The notes under the pieces are model-generated. The model worked only from the letters and a program-made list of their open reading frames with translations. It made no database searches and was not told the origin of the DNA. 64,000 nt of DNA from Tetrastigma voinierianum (taxonomy: Eukaryota; Streptophyta; Magnoliopsida; Vitales; Vitaceae), in the NCBI GenBank assembly GCA_016808115.1, contig JAEQBH010000191.1, positions 124,001 to 188,000 of the forward strand, read 5' to 3'. Shown here piece after piece: positions 42,701 to 54,112 of this stretch; the first letter of the stretch is position 1, and each line of letters opens with the position of its first letter. The position numbers were made by a program, and so were the translations under genes.

Positions 42701-43560
42701 GGGTATGTTTGGATATTCTGAGGAGATCTGTGAAAGATTTTCGGAATATACTGCTCGTGACACGGTCGTCGGGAAGCAAGTAAATTTGAGGTGGGATGAC
42801 ACTGTGACAAAGTTTCCGAGCTTGGGATTGTAACTGCGCTCCAGTGTGCGTACCTGGATCGGGAGGTATGGCGGTGTATTGTGATGCCTCGGGTAGGATG
42901 GGTTGTGTTTAATGCGGAATGGGAAGGTAATAGCATATGCATCAGACAGGTTGAGGAGACATAAGGTTGAATTATCCTGCACATGACTGGAGATGGCGCG
43001 AGTGATTTTACGAAGATATCGGGCTCTACTTAAATGGTGAAGTGTGAGATTTACGGATCACAAGCCTTGATACATTCGAGATTTGAATCTGGGCGGAGGA
43101 GATGGGTAGAGTTCTTGAAGACTATGATTGCGATTTTATATCATCTGGGAAAGCCAATGTGGTGGTGAGTGGCACTAGCGAGGAAGTCCATTAGGCGGAG
43201 TCTAGCACATATTTGATTACAAAGGAGTATAGTGAAGGTTGAGGATGCGATTTAATGGGGTGCAGTTGGAGATTCTGAGTCGGGGATTAGTTGCAGTTCA
43301 GGTGAGGCCCTTTATTGATTGATGAGATCAAGGCAAACCAAGATAAGGATCCTTCCTTTATTAAATTGAGGAGGCGATGCGGTCGGAGACAGAGACATCA
43401 GTTTGAAATTAGGGATGGCGTCTTTGAGACGAAATAGGCATGTGTGCCTAATGTAGATGGGTTGGGAGCTTGAAGGATTCTATAGAGCCCGTAATGCCTT
43501 ATAGTCGTGTTCATCCGGGAGTCACCAAGATGTGCCCGAGGATGTTAAAGGTATGCTGTT
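42701..43560 (+). pseudogene. RNase H of element C and zinc-binding part of integrase
   Basis: Around 42860-43000 codons for CGVL, NGKVIAYASDRLRRHKVEL match the family pattern VIAYASRQL+.HE..Y. The rest is broken. From about 43480 HPGVTKM-like codons indicate the integrase zinc-binding domain. No complete catalytic set can be read. Confidence 0.55.
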
Positions 43561-44766
43561 GGTGAATGGGATGAAAAAAGGATGTGGCACGATATGTGGC
43601 ATCATGTTTGACATGCCAACAGAGTGGTGAGCACCGAGGCCACGGGTCTTGCGGGGTTGCCATTACCTGAATGGAAATGGGAGAGAATTACTATGGACTT
43701 CGTGGTTGGGTTACCAAAGACTCAGAAGGGGCATGATTTAATCTGGGTTATAGTTGACAGGTTGACGAAATCAGCTCACTTCTTAGCTGTTAAGACCACT
43801 TATACGGTGGCATAGTATGCACAGATGTATGCTGGGCGATAGTAGCAACGCAGTGCCGGTGTCCATAGTATCAGCCCAGAGGTCCGCAGTTCACCTCGAG
43901 GTTTGGCGAGAAACCGGAAGCCTTGGATACTAAACTGGATTTGATGCTGACCTTCCATCCTCGGATAGATGGGCGTCGAGCGGACAATTCAGACTCTTGG
44001 GGATATACTCCGAATGTATTATTTATGGATTTGGAGTAGTTAGGAAAATATTTACCTTTGGTAGAGTTTGCTTATAATAACGGCTACCATTCTGATTGGA
44101 ATGGCGCCATATGAGGCACTCACATGAGCGATATAGGTCACCTTCTTGTTGGATGGAGGTAGGTGATAGAGGGGTGGAAGGTCGAGTTGATCGGAGAAAC
44201 TACGAGAAGTACCTATTATTCGGGAGAGAATGAGGGCGGCTTTCGATCGTAAAGTTATGCTACTGATCCAGAGAGCCCAGGATGTCTGGTTTGAAGTGTG
44301 GGTGATCACGTTTTCGCCAAAATATCTCTATGAAGGAGTGATGAGATTCGGGAAGAAAGGGAAGCTGACACCGAGATATATAGGGCCATTTGAGATATTG
44401 GATAGGGTTGGCAATGTATCTTACAGATTAGCTTTGCCCCCTAACTTTGGCCATGTGCATCCAGTGTTTCACATCTCAATGTTACGGAAGTACGTTCCTC
44501 ATCCGTCTCACATTCTTCAGACTCAGGAGATTGAGGTTGATAAGGATCTGTCATATGAAGAGGTACCAGTAGCCATAGTGGATAGACGTAATCTGTAGTT
44601 TCAGAAACAAAGAAATAGCTATGGTAAAGGTTTAAAGGGCAGAATCAATGGCGCAGAGGAGGTACCTAGAGAGTGAGCAATGATGAAGGACAAATATCCC
44701 TCAACTTTCGAGCGAGCAAGGTACACACTTTAATAAATTGAGGACTAATTTTTATAAGGGGGAAAA
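43561..44766 (+). pseudogene. Integrase of element C with chromodomain remnant
   Basis: At 43624-43815: LPEWKWERITMDFVVGLPKT, KGHDLIWVIVDRLTKSAHFL (first catalytic Asp in TMDF). The middle core (43816-44220) is frameshifted. At 44230-44598: MRAAFDRKVMLLIQRAQDVW, MRFGKKGKLTPRYIGPFEIL, RLALPPNFGHVHPVFHISML and DLSYEEVPVAIVDR, the C-terminal domain of Tekay/Del integrase. Codons after 44598 are a degraded chromodomain. An AAGGGGGAAAA polypurine tract just before the 3' LTR (44756-44766) ends the element. Confidence 0.8.
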
Positions 44767-45942
44767 TATCTCAAACATTTTTTTAAACAGATTTTTTCAT
44801 GAATTTAATTTTTAGGTGTTTTAAGGTCCATCATGGAATTGGCACAATTTTTTAGGAATTATTTCTCAATTAAATGGAATTTTAGGAAAATATACCCGGT
44901 AAGGTCAAATTCTGAGCAGTTGACCGAAATAGAATTTTTAAAAATACCCAATGAATGAAATAAATTATGGGAATTTTTCTGAAGCAAAGTAAGGTCCAAA
45001 TATATGATATAAAAATAAAATTAATGAAAATACATGAATAAAAAAAATAAAAATAAAAAATACATGAACAGGAACTGGTAGGGAAAAGTCAATGATTTTG
45101 TTGAATTAAGGCCAGAGACATTTTAATAATTCTAAGGCCTTAAAAAAAAAATTCAAGAAAAACTGTAATTTAAGTGCAATATTAAATTAATTTTTAAAAA
45201 TATTAGGCCTCTCAAAATCAAGCAGAAAACAAAAGAAAAAATTGGAAGAACCTTGTGGTTCCATTCGGCGCGAATCACGGGAAGGAAGAAAATTTTGTTG
45301 CAGCCAATTTTGAATCAACCTGTGATTTTCATGGTGGGAGACTTTTGAAGGTATATTAAAGCGCCATGGTTTTTAATTTTGGTTTTGCGGATGGTCCGTA
45401 TTGGAGGAAAAATAGAATTGGATAAAATGGTTGTTGCCTGATGGTCAATTAGGGCCAGTTTGGAATGAATTAATTGTTCTAATGTGTATGCTAGGTTGCA
45501 ATTGAATTTTGAATCGAAATGTGACCTAAGAGGTATGAATTAAGTCTGGTATGTTTAAAATTTGGGAAAATGTATTTAGAATGAAAAATTGAGGTAATAG
45601 GAATTAAGAATAACTCATTGAATGTGAATTTCTGTTTGAAGGTCGATCTGACAGAATCATAGAGGACCTAATGGACGACTTTAGGCCAATTTGACAACAT
45701 TGGAAAGATATGGATGCTAGTGAAATTTTCCACTGGTTTCAGGTCTTTTCGACGTTTGTAGAGAGAAAGATATAGGCAAATACTAACTCTGATGCGTTAA
45801 TTTGCCAAAAAACGAGTTTAGTGATTAAACATTAGATATAAGAAATAGTTGTGAAATTTGAATATTAAAAATTATAATTTCGTATTTAGATGTTAAAAAG
45901 GAAGAATGTTGAAGGTAAGGAAAGTAAAGTGGGATGACGTAA
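44767..45942 (+). repeat. 3' LTR of element C
   Basis: Pairs with 38643-39829. The first bases are altered (TATCTCAAACATTT against TGTAACACCCCAAACATTT) and the end reads GGGATGACG before TAACT. Internal landmarks such as GGTGTTTTAAGGTCCATCAT are unchanged. Confidence 0.9.
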
Positions 45943-46390
45943 CTGTTGGGAAAGCCTATTCGAGGTAGTCTACGGACTACAACCGATCATGGACCTATGG
46001 AATTAGCAGACCCCATCCGACTATTCAACAATTCTAGTGGAGATGCTGGTTAGAGCCAAAGAGATCAAGAAGTTGCATGAAGCAGTTCGGGCTGAAGATT
46101 GAGAAGAAGAATGCCAAATATGTGAACAAGCAAATAGACGCCTTATAAGATGTGCCGAGTTTGAGGTCATGACCTCAGCTCTGGGTACACCTTCGCAAAG
46201 GATAGGTTTCCACCAGAGTTTGGTGCCTGGCCATGCAGATCGCCTCTTTCAAGATTATAGAGAAAATTGGAGAGAATGCCCATGTTGCGCTTGCTTATCG
46301 AATATGAAATTTCTCCAATGTTCAATGTCAAGGACTCGAGGGCTATCACGCTAAGACTTGAGGGCAAGTCTTTTTTCCCAACTATGGGGA
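45943..46390 (+). pseudogene. Integrase of element B, C-terminal part
   Basis: The B integrase reading resumes after C: codons for VGKSLFEVVYG, then (about 46045-46140) RAKEIKKLHEAVRA and KKNAKYVKQ, then HLRKDRFPPE-type codons near 46190 and FNVKD at 46325. This is the usual end of CRM/Reina-type integrase. No separate chromodomain is seen; the gene runs straight to the 3' LTR. Frameshifts are frequent. Confidence 0.75.
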
Positions 46391-47309
46391 TTACGCAGGA
46401 GCTTCTATAAACACAATCGAACATTGGGAATTCAGCCCTAATTATTGGAAGAATTGACTTAGGGAGTTTAAGACGCATTGAATGGCATATGTGAAACTCC
46501 TTTTTTTGACCTCATTCGGGGCCTTAGAAGGCAAAAACGTGTTCGTACTCGACAAACCCCGACGGGAGCCGCCATATTGATTTTAAGATTTGCCACGTGA
46601 TCTTCCTGGAGGGATTTGTTTTATGATTCTCATGTATTCTTTTAGAAAGATTATTCCAATATTTTATTCTATCCCTTTTAGAAAGATTTGTTTGTTTATT
46701 TTAGAAAGTTTTCTTTAGGAGCTGCTTGTAATTTAGAAAGTTTGTTTTCCTAGTTAAAGTAGTAGTTGCTTTATTTGATTTAGAAAGTATGAGACTATAT
46801 ACCTAATGTAGTCTTTTTAAGAGGAATGTTTAATAATATTTTTAGATTTCTCTTAAGAATCTCTTTGTTCTCTTATCTCTTGGGCGTAGATTCTAGGGAC
46901 GAGTTCATGGCTTCATACCTAGGTGGGACTTTATGCTAAGTCTTTGTCCTAATTTATCAATCAACCCGTTCATAATTTGATCGGGGCCTTTCACCCGCCA
47001 ATCTGTGGATCAAGCCATTAACCCGGTAAGTAACCACTCTTGTGCAAACTCTACTCTCCTCACCATCTCATCTTCTGTTAAACTTTCCATAACCAATTTT
47101 TCAACCTCAACCCAAAACTTTCCATATCTTGTTCCATACTACTAAACATTCCAAATACCATTTTCCCTTATATACCCAAATACATTCCCTAATCCTAGAA
47201 AATTTACAACTCCGCCCATAACCTGTTTTGGCCCTAGAAAACTACCCCAAACCCATATTTTGACTTACCAAAACTTATAGATCATCCATCACGGTCCCAA
47301 CCTTGCATC
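46391..47309 (+). repeat. 3' LTR of element B
   Basis: 919 bp, from TTACGCAGGAGC (consensus TGATGCAGGAG) to CCTTGCATC. Pairs with 33867-34782 and is followed by the A gag sequence. Confidence 0.9.
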
Positions 47310-47890
47310 GTGCACTAAAGGTAGAAAGGACGCTTTCGCCTAACTCGGGGGGGCGGCCGATAGTAAGAGAGGTGTCTGCACTAGTCACCAGCACTGGGCC
47401 ATTTTAGTAGAAAGAAAGGAAAGAAATGGACTCCACTTCAAGAGAGGCTCAGGATGAGGAGCAAAGATCTAGCCAGGATCCTTCCTAGCCGCGCCAAATT
47501 TCTGTGAGGTGGTAGATCTTCAGGATCATCTTTTCCATCAGGCCCTACATGTTGAGGAGGCGGCCCTGAGAGTGCAAGATGAACATGACAGATGTTTCCA
47601 TCAGCAGTGAAGGTCACTTTATCCGAGACTGTCCACGCTAGTCAGAGACCTCGAGGTAGGTACAAGAGTATCTACCCCGTGCACTACCACCTACCAAAGT
47701 CGGGTAGGCGGTTCAGCAGAGGTGGCACTACAACACCTAGTAGAGGTTGCTGTGAGGGGCGCAAGAGGCAAGCAGAGGTGCAGACTGATTACAGATTCAG
47801 AGTGGGACTCAGACTTAGGTTTTACACAATACACAACAGAGAGGCACATCAAATTTGATCGCAGATTACCTGTATTATTTCGCTTACGAT
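47310..47890 (+). pseudogene. Gag of element A, C-terminal part with zinc knuckle
   Basis: Right after B, codons for RALKVERTLSPNSGG and IVREVSALVTS continue gag of A. A damaged zinc knuckle spans 47594-47634: CFH, then after a one-base shift EGHFIRDCPR (family CF.CG..GH..R.CP). Basic, Gln/Gly-rich sequence follows. This part confirms that B sits inside A gag. Confidence 0.7.
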
Positions 47891-48406
47891 CATGATATAT
47901 GTAATATGACCAGCTACTCATTCATTTATTTCGCATCATTCACCGGCAGCACCAGATAGAGTCCCGCAAAACTTATAGATGGTCAGATGGTGGTTTTCGT
48001 ATCTAATGGGGATACTATGATATTCGAAAAGGATAGTTCCGTGCAAAGAGATTGCGATTCGTAATGCGATTTTCAAAGTGGCATCATAGTGTTAGGTATC
48101 CATGATTTCGGGTATAGTCTGTACGGATCGGTTATCCAGCATAAAGCCACCCAGATTGATATAAGAAAGAAGTAAGATTGGTTCTGGCCAGAGGAACCAG
48201 CGTGATATTTCGGGAATCGATGAGAGATCGCCCTAGTCTCACGCCAAGGACCGCCAGAAAATGCTTCGGAAAGGTTGGCAGGGTTATTTGGCATTTGTGG
48301 TGGATAGGAGACAAGAGGGGACACGGCTGGAAGATATCCCCATAGTCAAAGAGTTTCCAGATGTCTTCCGCATGATCTTCGTGCTTACCCCTGATGAGTA
48401 ATCAGT
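47891..48406 (+). pseudogene. Protease of element A
   Basis: Codons for PATHSFI at 47908-47935 correspond to the family DSGATHSFIS, with the catalytic Asp region lost to an indel. Near 48320-48390 PIVKEFPDVFRMIFVLTPDE matches the conserved link to RT. The rest is frameshifted. Confidence 0.65.
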
Positions 48407-49240
48407 TTGTTATTGAACTCGGTTCCAGTGGACCGAGCCTATATCCATTCCTCCATACAGCATTTGCGCCAGCAGAGTTTGAAGAATCAAGGCGCAATCG
48501 AGGAATTGTTAAGCAAGGGCTTCATCCGAATTAGCACTGATGCAAAGGGGAGCTCCAGCCTTCTTCTCAGAAAGAAGAAAGATGAAGCTTACTTGCCAGG
48601 TATGGACTACAAGACAAATTCGACCATGACAATACGCAACCGCATCCGCTTCCTCAGATAAGGAGCTTATCAACAATTATACTGATCTCGGTATACTCTA
48701 AGATTGACCTAAGGTCGCCACCACGCTTGAGGGTCCGGAGAACATGTTTCTAAGACTCCGTCAGATTTGTGATACGGTCACTACGAAGTTCCTATGATAC
48801 CATTCCTGACGACTAATTCCCAAATGCTGCTCATGGATTTGATGAACAGGGTATTTAGTCCATATTTAGATAAGTTTGTGATCGTATTCATTGACGACAT
48901 TCTAGTACTTCAGGTGGTCCAGAGGAAACATAGCATCTCCGATAGTATTGCGTATTCTTCGAGAGTTTTCAATTATACGCTGTTTAGTGCGCCGCTTTAT
49001 TGACAAAGTAGCTTTCTGGTCATGCTACTTCGGGTGGAGGTGTTAGTGGAACCTTAGACATCAAGCTATAGCGTGAACTGGAAGTCGCCCACAAATGTTT
49101 ATGAAGCTCAGCTCTTTGGATTATGTGTTATTACAGAAATTTGTTGAGGGATTTTCGAAGGATAGCAACCTCGCTGGGACCAATCTATTGAAAAGGATCA
49201 AATTCAAGTGGTTTGATCCCATGTTTATGAGCCGAGGCGC
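48407..49240 (+). pseudogene. Reverse transcriptase of element A
   Basis: At 48407-48661: IEELLSKGFIRISTDAKGSS, LLLRKKKDEAYLPGMDYKTN, TMTIRNRIRF, a worn copy of KGFIRPS.SPWGAPVLFVKKKDGS.RMCIDYR. At 48794-48905: MDLMNRVFSPYLDKFVIVFI, then DDILVL. The catalytic FIDD is intact (48888-48899). After 48905 a deletion of about 200 bp relative to the family seems to join RT to later sequence. Confidence 0.75.
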
Positions 49241-49660
49241 AGATTAACGACAACTCCAATGTTAGCACTACCATCGTGAGTGACGGTTATGTGGGTACAA
49301 AGGAGGCCTAAACAAGGGTTAGGTGTGTTTCGACAAGTAGATGGTGTAAAGGATAGCTTATTCTTCCCGTCAGTTAAAGAAGCACGAGCAGAACTACCGA
49401 CCCATGATTTAGAACTAGCAGCAAAGTGGGTTTTCGTTTCTAAAGATCCGGAGACACATTCATACCTGTTCCTTGTCAGATATTCACTGATCATAAGAGC
49501 CTGCAATATATTTTCACTCAGAAAGAGCTTAACTTAAGGTAGCGCCGGTGGTTGGAGTTGATTAAGGATTGTGATTGCATGATAGAGTACCATCCGGGGA
49601 AGGCCAATGTAGTGGTCGATGATTTAAGCCGGAAACCAGAGGGTTCCTATGCTTATCTGC
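49241..49660 (+). pseudogene. RNase H of element A
   Basis: In shifting frames: GSANIGVV-type start, AELPTHDLELAAKWVF (catalytic Glu region HDLELA), then at 49475-49640 IFTDHKSLQYIFTQKELNLR and RRWLELIKDCDCMIEYHPGK, ANVVVDDLSRKPE. Both C-terminal motifs (FTDHKSL and VVDDLSRK, family V.DALSRK) are clear. One stop separates them. Confidence 0.8.
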
Positions 49661-51199
49661 AGACGGTATATCTCCCATTGTTGATAGAGCCGAGATCTGG
49701 GAGTTCAACATAGTGGCCGATATAGTGGACACTGGGCTTCGCACTATCAGATATCATTCCTCTCTATGATTAGATCATAAAGGTCGGCAGGTTTTAGAGA
49801 TGGTTAAGTTGAGGGCGGAGATTGAGTGTGGTAGGAAACCAGAGTTCTAGATCAGGGATGATGGTGTAATAGTTAGAGGGAGTTTAATGTGTGTACCTGA
49901 AATAGGTGAACTAAAAAGAGAAATCATGGAAGAGGCTCACTCTTCTCAAAGATACGCCATGTGCACCCCGGTAGCACTAAAGATGTATCATACTCCGAGG
50001 GAGCATTATTGGTGGAAGCGGCGGCTGAAGAAGGAAATTGTAGATTTCAGATTCAGATGCCTAACTTGTCACAGTGAAGGCAGAGCACCGTAGGCTTCTC
50101 CACAGAGTGACATACTGTTCCCTCCCGATTCCCGATGGAAGTGATAAGATTGTTTAGATTTTGTTATCTAAGCCCGAGAACTCGAGACAACATCACATAT
50201 GGGTGATAGTGGATAGACTAACAAAATCCGCGCATTTTCTCCCGCTAGTACGATGGTCTGCAGGCCAAGTTGGCCCAATTATATGTGGAGGAGATAGTTA
50301 GATTACATGGTGTTCTTTATATCGATAGTCTCGCATCACCCCAGATTCACATCCAGATTTCGTCCAGCTTTATAGGGGATGCCAAGGGACTCGATTGCAC
50401 TTTAGCACAATCTTTCCATCCCGCAGACCGATGGTCACCGCAGAGAACTATTCGACGTTAGAGGATATGCTCGTATACGCGTGATAGAGTTTAAGGGAAG
50501 TCGATACGTGATCTCCGAAGGAGTTCGCCACAACAACAGCTTATCAATCCAACATGTGCATGGCTCCATTTGAAGCATTTCATGGCCTAAGTGTTTGCGA
50601 CTCAAAGATCGATGAAGTAGGAGAGAGGAGACCGATAGGCCTGTGAAGCTGCATGATTACCTTAGATAAGATCCGCATTGTCCAAGAAACAAGGACACCA
50701 GTGACGACATAAAAGCTATGGACAAAAGCCGGGATCTACGCTTTAAGGTGGGCGATGTCTTCTCAAAGTTTCCCCTTGAAAGGTGTCTCAGATTTGGAAG
50801 ATGCGAAAGCTAAAGCCTGCATATGTAGGCCATATGAGATAATTGCCGAGCGGGACCAATAGCACATGTACTCAGACCTTCCTCTCTAGAGTTGTCTATG
50901 TCCATATCAGGTTTCATGTATCCATGCTCCTATACATTCCATCCTCCCATGTACTCGTAGATCGCCAAGAGAATCAAAGGATAATTTGACCTATAAGGAG
51001 CAAACTAATGTAGATAGTAGATTGTAGAGAGTGATTATGAATAAGGTTGTCTTTAGTCAAAGTTTTATTGGGAACTCGGATTAAAGAGGCTACGCTGAGC
51101 TAAAGTCAGATGCCGTCAATATCCGCTGTTTTTAGATTAAGGTATCTCTTTGTTAGTTTTGTCTTACTTCGAGGACGAAATGTTCTAAATGAGGAGATT
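49661..51199 (+). pseudogene. Integrase of element A with chromodomain remnant and polypurine tract
   Basis: Zinc-binding domain at 49887-50093: MCVPEIGELKREIMEEAHSS, ALKMYHTPREHYWWKRRLKK, RFRCLTCHSEGRAP (H-H-C-C). Core: RLTKSAHFLPLV-like codons at 50215, then AQLYVEEIVRLHGV (50270) and SFHPADRW (family FHPQTDGQ). The C-terminal part near 50970-51170 retains LTYKEQ and, after shifts, a VVFSQSFIGNS-like chromodomain remnant. The untranslated GAGGACGAAATGTTCTAAAT and GAGGAGATT before the 3' LTR are typical of this clade. Confidence 0.8.
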
Positions 51200-54112
51200 T
51201 GTAACGCCCGTCCCGAGAGGTGTACGGTATGTGTCAACGTAAGCACGCATATGTGCACCAAAGGACTCTTAATTATTTTAGTGCCATAACAGAATTTTGA
51301 AAGTTGCTTTATGGGTGAAATTGTAAAGTTTTCAAAGAATTGTGCACTTTTTGCAATTAAGGGTGCTGAGGGGTGAGTGACAAATTATGGAATTTCAAAA
51401 GATAATAATAATAATAAATTGCCAAAATGTCTAAAAGCTCTAGAAAATTTTCTAGATCTCATATTTAAATGGATCATGCTGCAATTCCTGCCTTACAAAT
51501 CTAGTGACCCATAAAAGTTTCTATCTAATTTTGAGACAATGGAATATTTTACTTAATTTCCGGGTGATAGTCGCAAAGGATCTTTCAAAGATCTAGATTT
51601 TTACTAAATCTCTAAGCTCAAATGGTTTGAGTTAAAGTTCATTTAAAATAATTGAACTGAAAAGAAATAAATTTTTTTGGGGCAAAATGGACCAATAAGA
51701 TAATATGAACCATTTATGGGCCACAATAATAATAATTAAAGAAAAGAAAAAAAAAGAGCAAAGAAAGATAAAATCAAAGTTTCTCTTGGACTGATTTAAC
51801 GAGATTTGCAGAGCAGTAGAGAGACGTATTTTATTTTTTTTCTTCTCTTCGTTTATTTCTAAGATTTACGGAAATCAGATATAGATTTTCGTTGGAGCAG
51901 AAGGCAAAGTTGGACTACGCGACGAGAGCTACGCGTAGGTACCAATATCTTACCATTTTGTCAAACTTCAAGAGGTAGAAAATTTTCCTACTTGTGTTAT
52001 TTCAAGCCTAAAGGCTATGTAATGACTTGGAATTTTCTTAAAGGCCGTGAGAGGCCGTAAATTTCAGTCTCAAAATTTTTGGACTAAGTTTAGGAATTTT
52101 TAGGAATTTTTAGGAAATTTTGGGACTATTTTCGGATAGTCCGGGCTGAATTTTGGGATTGTATTCGGATAGTTCGGGTTGAAATCTCAAGATTGTATTC
52201 GGACAGGTCGGACAAAATTTTCAGAAATGTTTTCGGGTGTTTTTATACTCTATGGAAAGCCCCTTGAGTCTAGAATCTGACCATATGTCTGTCAATAGCA
52301 TTTAGTACCCACATAATTTATGAAAAAATTTAATTGTAGTACCACGTGTGCGAATTTCGTGGGTATGCTGACGTGTGTGGTCTAATACATCGAATAGCAT
52401 AGGGTCGTTTTGAACAATTTGCTAAAACGAATAGTTTTTATGGGGCATTTCATGTGTAGGGACATTTTGGTCAATTTCACCTCATATTATCAATGTCCTT
52501 ATCTAATGGGATTCCTTCTCATAAGAAGTTTTTTCTTCTTTCTTCTTCTTTTCTTCTTCTTCAGCAGAGTTAGAATCAAGTCGTTTCGATTTAGCTTGGA
52601 AGCCCTTCATGTTTTATGGTTAAAACATTGAACTGAGGGCATTTTCGTAATTTGTATGAATTGTGTAGGCGATTGGAGCATACGACGATAATCTAGCGTG
52701 CTTGACAAGAATTGAAAGAAATTAGTCGAGAATAAGGTGAGTACTCAAAATTGTTTTCGAAAACGAAAGTGTTTAAATTACAAGTTTGTAAAGTGCTTGG
52801 AAATTATAATGTAATTAGTAAAGCATTTTTTTTACCTTCCACTTGTTATACTTAGCAGAAAATTTCGATTTTAGTACTTAAGAAACAGTTTGGCCTGGTT
52901 TAGCAAAACCCCTAGATGACACAGCTCGGGCCTCCTAAGTTAGATGCATTCGAATTGTGCATGCACAGGTTAAGGGACATTATGACTAACTATATTGCCT
53001 GGTCGGCAATTAGGGGTTAGAATATATATATATTTATATAATGAGTCGCCTCTGCACATTCGGGTATATAGATGAAGTTGGCGCACGACATAGTACATGG
53101 TGATAAGTGCTGGTTCCAAGGTTCAATTCACCTGACATTTTGTTTCGAGGTTCCATTATAGTTATAGAGATCCATCAGATTCACCGACCATATTAGACGG
53201 TAGCGCTGAGGTTCACTAACAACATGCCGTGCTCGGTGTCTGCAGTATCATCCGGTCAGGTATTTCAAAATAAATACAATGGTTGGTACTTGATTTACGC
53301 ATAACACTTTAAGATATTAACCACTCACCGAAACAATTTTCAATGTTAAATAGTTTTCACGCTTTAAATAGGCCGCTGGTTGGTACTCTGATTTACAAAG
53401 ACGCATACCTTCAGATATTAACTTCACCAGCTGAAACAGCTTTTTAGCAAATAAATAGTTTTAAATGGTTTCTAGCAAAAACTTGGTTTTATCATAAAAA
53501 GGCTTTACAACCATTTATGTACGTATTTTCATATTGGTGTACATGCTACAACAACATTTAGAACTTATAGTACGCACTGAACCTGTTTGGCTCACAGTTT
53601 TCTGTTTTAAATAATTTTTCAAGTGTAGGTGCCGAAGCCGAAAGACCTTTCTAGTATCCTCAATTATAGACGCTGTGCTGTATTTATATATAAGATAAGG
53701 TGTAAAGTAAACGTAATAAAAGTTAAAATGTGACATTTTGTATATGTAAATATCTTTGGTAAAATATGCACATGGTTTTAAGAAAAACAAAGGCGTATGA
53801 ATTTATGTTTGATTGATTCTTATCTTATATTTTGATGAGGACAAGAGGTCCTGCATAGTTGATTTTTGAAAATATTGGGAGGTATTTTTTATACAAAGGA
53901 CAGATTGTGCTTAATCAACTGCAGTACCGTTATGTTGTCGATTTTCTTTTAAATCTAGTTGATTGATGGTGCGAAAAATTTTATAACCAATGTTTTCCAA
54001 AGACGCTTCAGTGCTTTTAATCTACTAGCTTCATGGTAACTTGTCAATGAAATTTAGCTGGCCGAGGATACTATGGAGTTGCCGCATTTCGTTAATAGGA
54101 AGGGAAACCACA
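51200..54112 (+). repeat. 3' LTR of element A
   Basis: 2913 bp, from TGTAACGCCCGTCCCGAG to AACCACA. Followed by ATAAA, the same five bases that precede the 5' LTR. Carries the same internal direct repeat as the 5' copy (TGGTTGGTAC at about 53280 and 53377). A TTCTTC-rich run at 52530-52565 is not in the 5' copy. Confidence 0.9.

Larger units (their letters stand above)
38643..45942 (+). mobile_element. Element C: Tekay/Del-like Ty3/gypsy retrotransposon nested in B
   Basis: Plus-strand element of about 7.3 kb with LTRs 38643-39829 and 44767-45942. It contains gag, protease, RT, RNase H and integrase in order. The 5-bp flanks are GAACT (38638-38642) and TAACT at the right end, a target duplication with one change. 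The B integrase reading continues right after it, so the insertion point is unambiguous. The conserved region with RFGKKGKLTPRYIGPFEIL supports the Tekay/Del clade. Confidence 0.9.
33867..47309 (+). mobile_element. Element B: CRM/Reina-like Ty3/gypsy retrotransposon nested in A
   Basis: Plus-strand element with LTRs at 33867-34782 and 46391-47309 and a clear PBS. It holds gag, protease, RT, RNase H and integrase in the usual order. The flanks GTGAC (33862-33866) and GTGCA (47310-47314) are an imperfect target duplication, and the A gag sequence resumes right after. Integrase of B is split by element C. Wording of gag (WWENLKRQR) and integrase (DFVLGLPRTQR) fits the CRM/Reina/Galadriel group; the exact clade needs a tree. 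Confidence 0.9.
30167..54112 (+). mobile_element. Element A: Tekay/Del-like Ty3/gypsy retrotransposon with nested B and C
   Basis: Plus-strand chromovirus bounded by LTRs of about 2.85 kb (30167-33009) and 2.9 kb (51200-54112). It is flanked by a perfect ATAAA duplication (30162-30166 and 54113-54117). Without the nested B and C it would be about 10.5 kb. Order: gag (33175-33866, resuming 47310), zinc knuckle, protease remnant, RT, RNase H, integrase with a degenerate chromodomain. All frames are broken. The LTR start TGTAACGCC and the GAGGACGAAATGTTCTAAAT before the 3' LTR are typical of the Tekay/Del clade. Confidence 0.9.
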
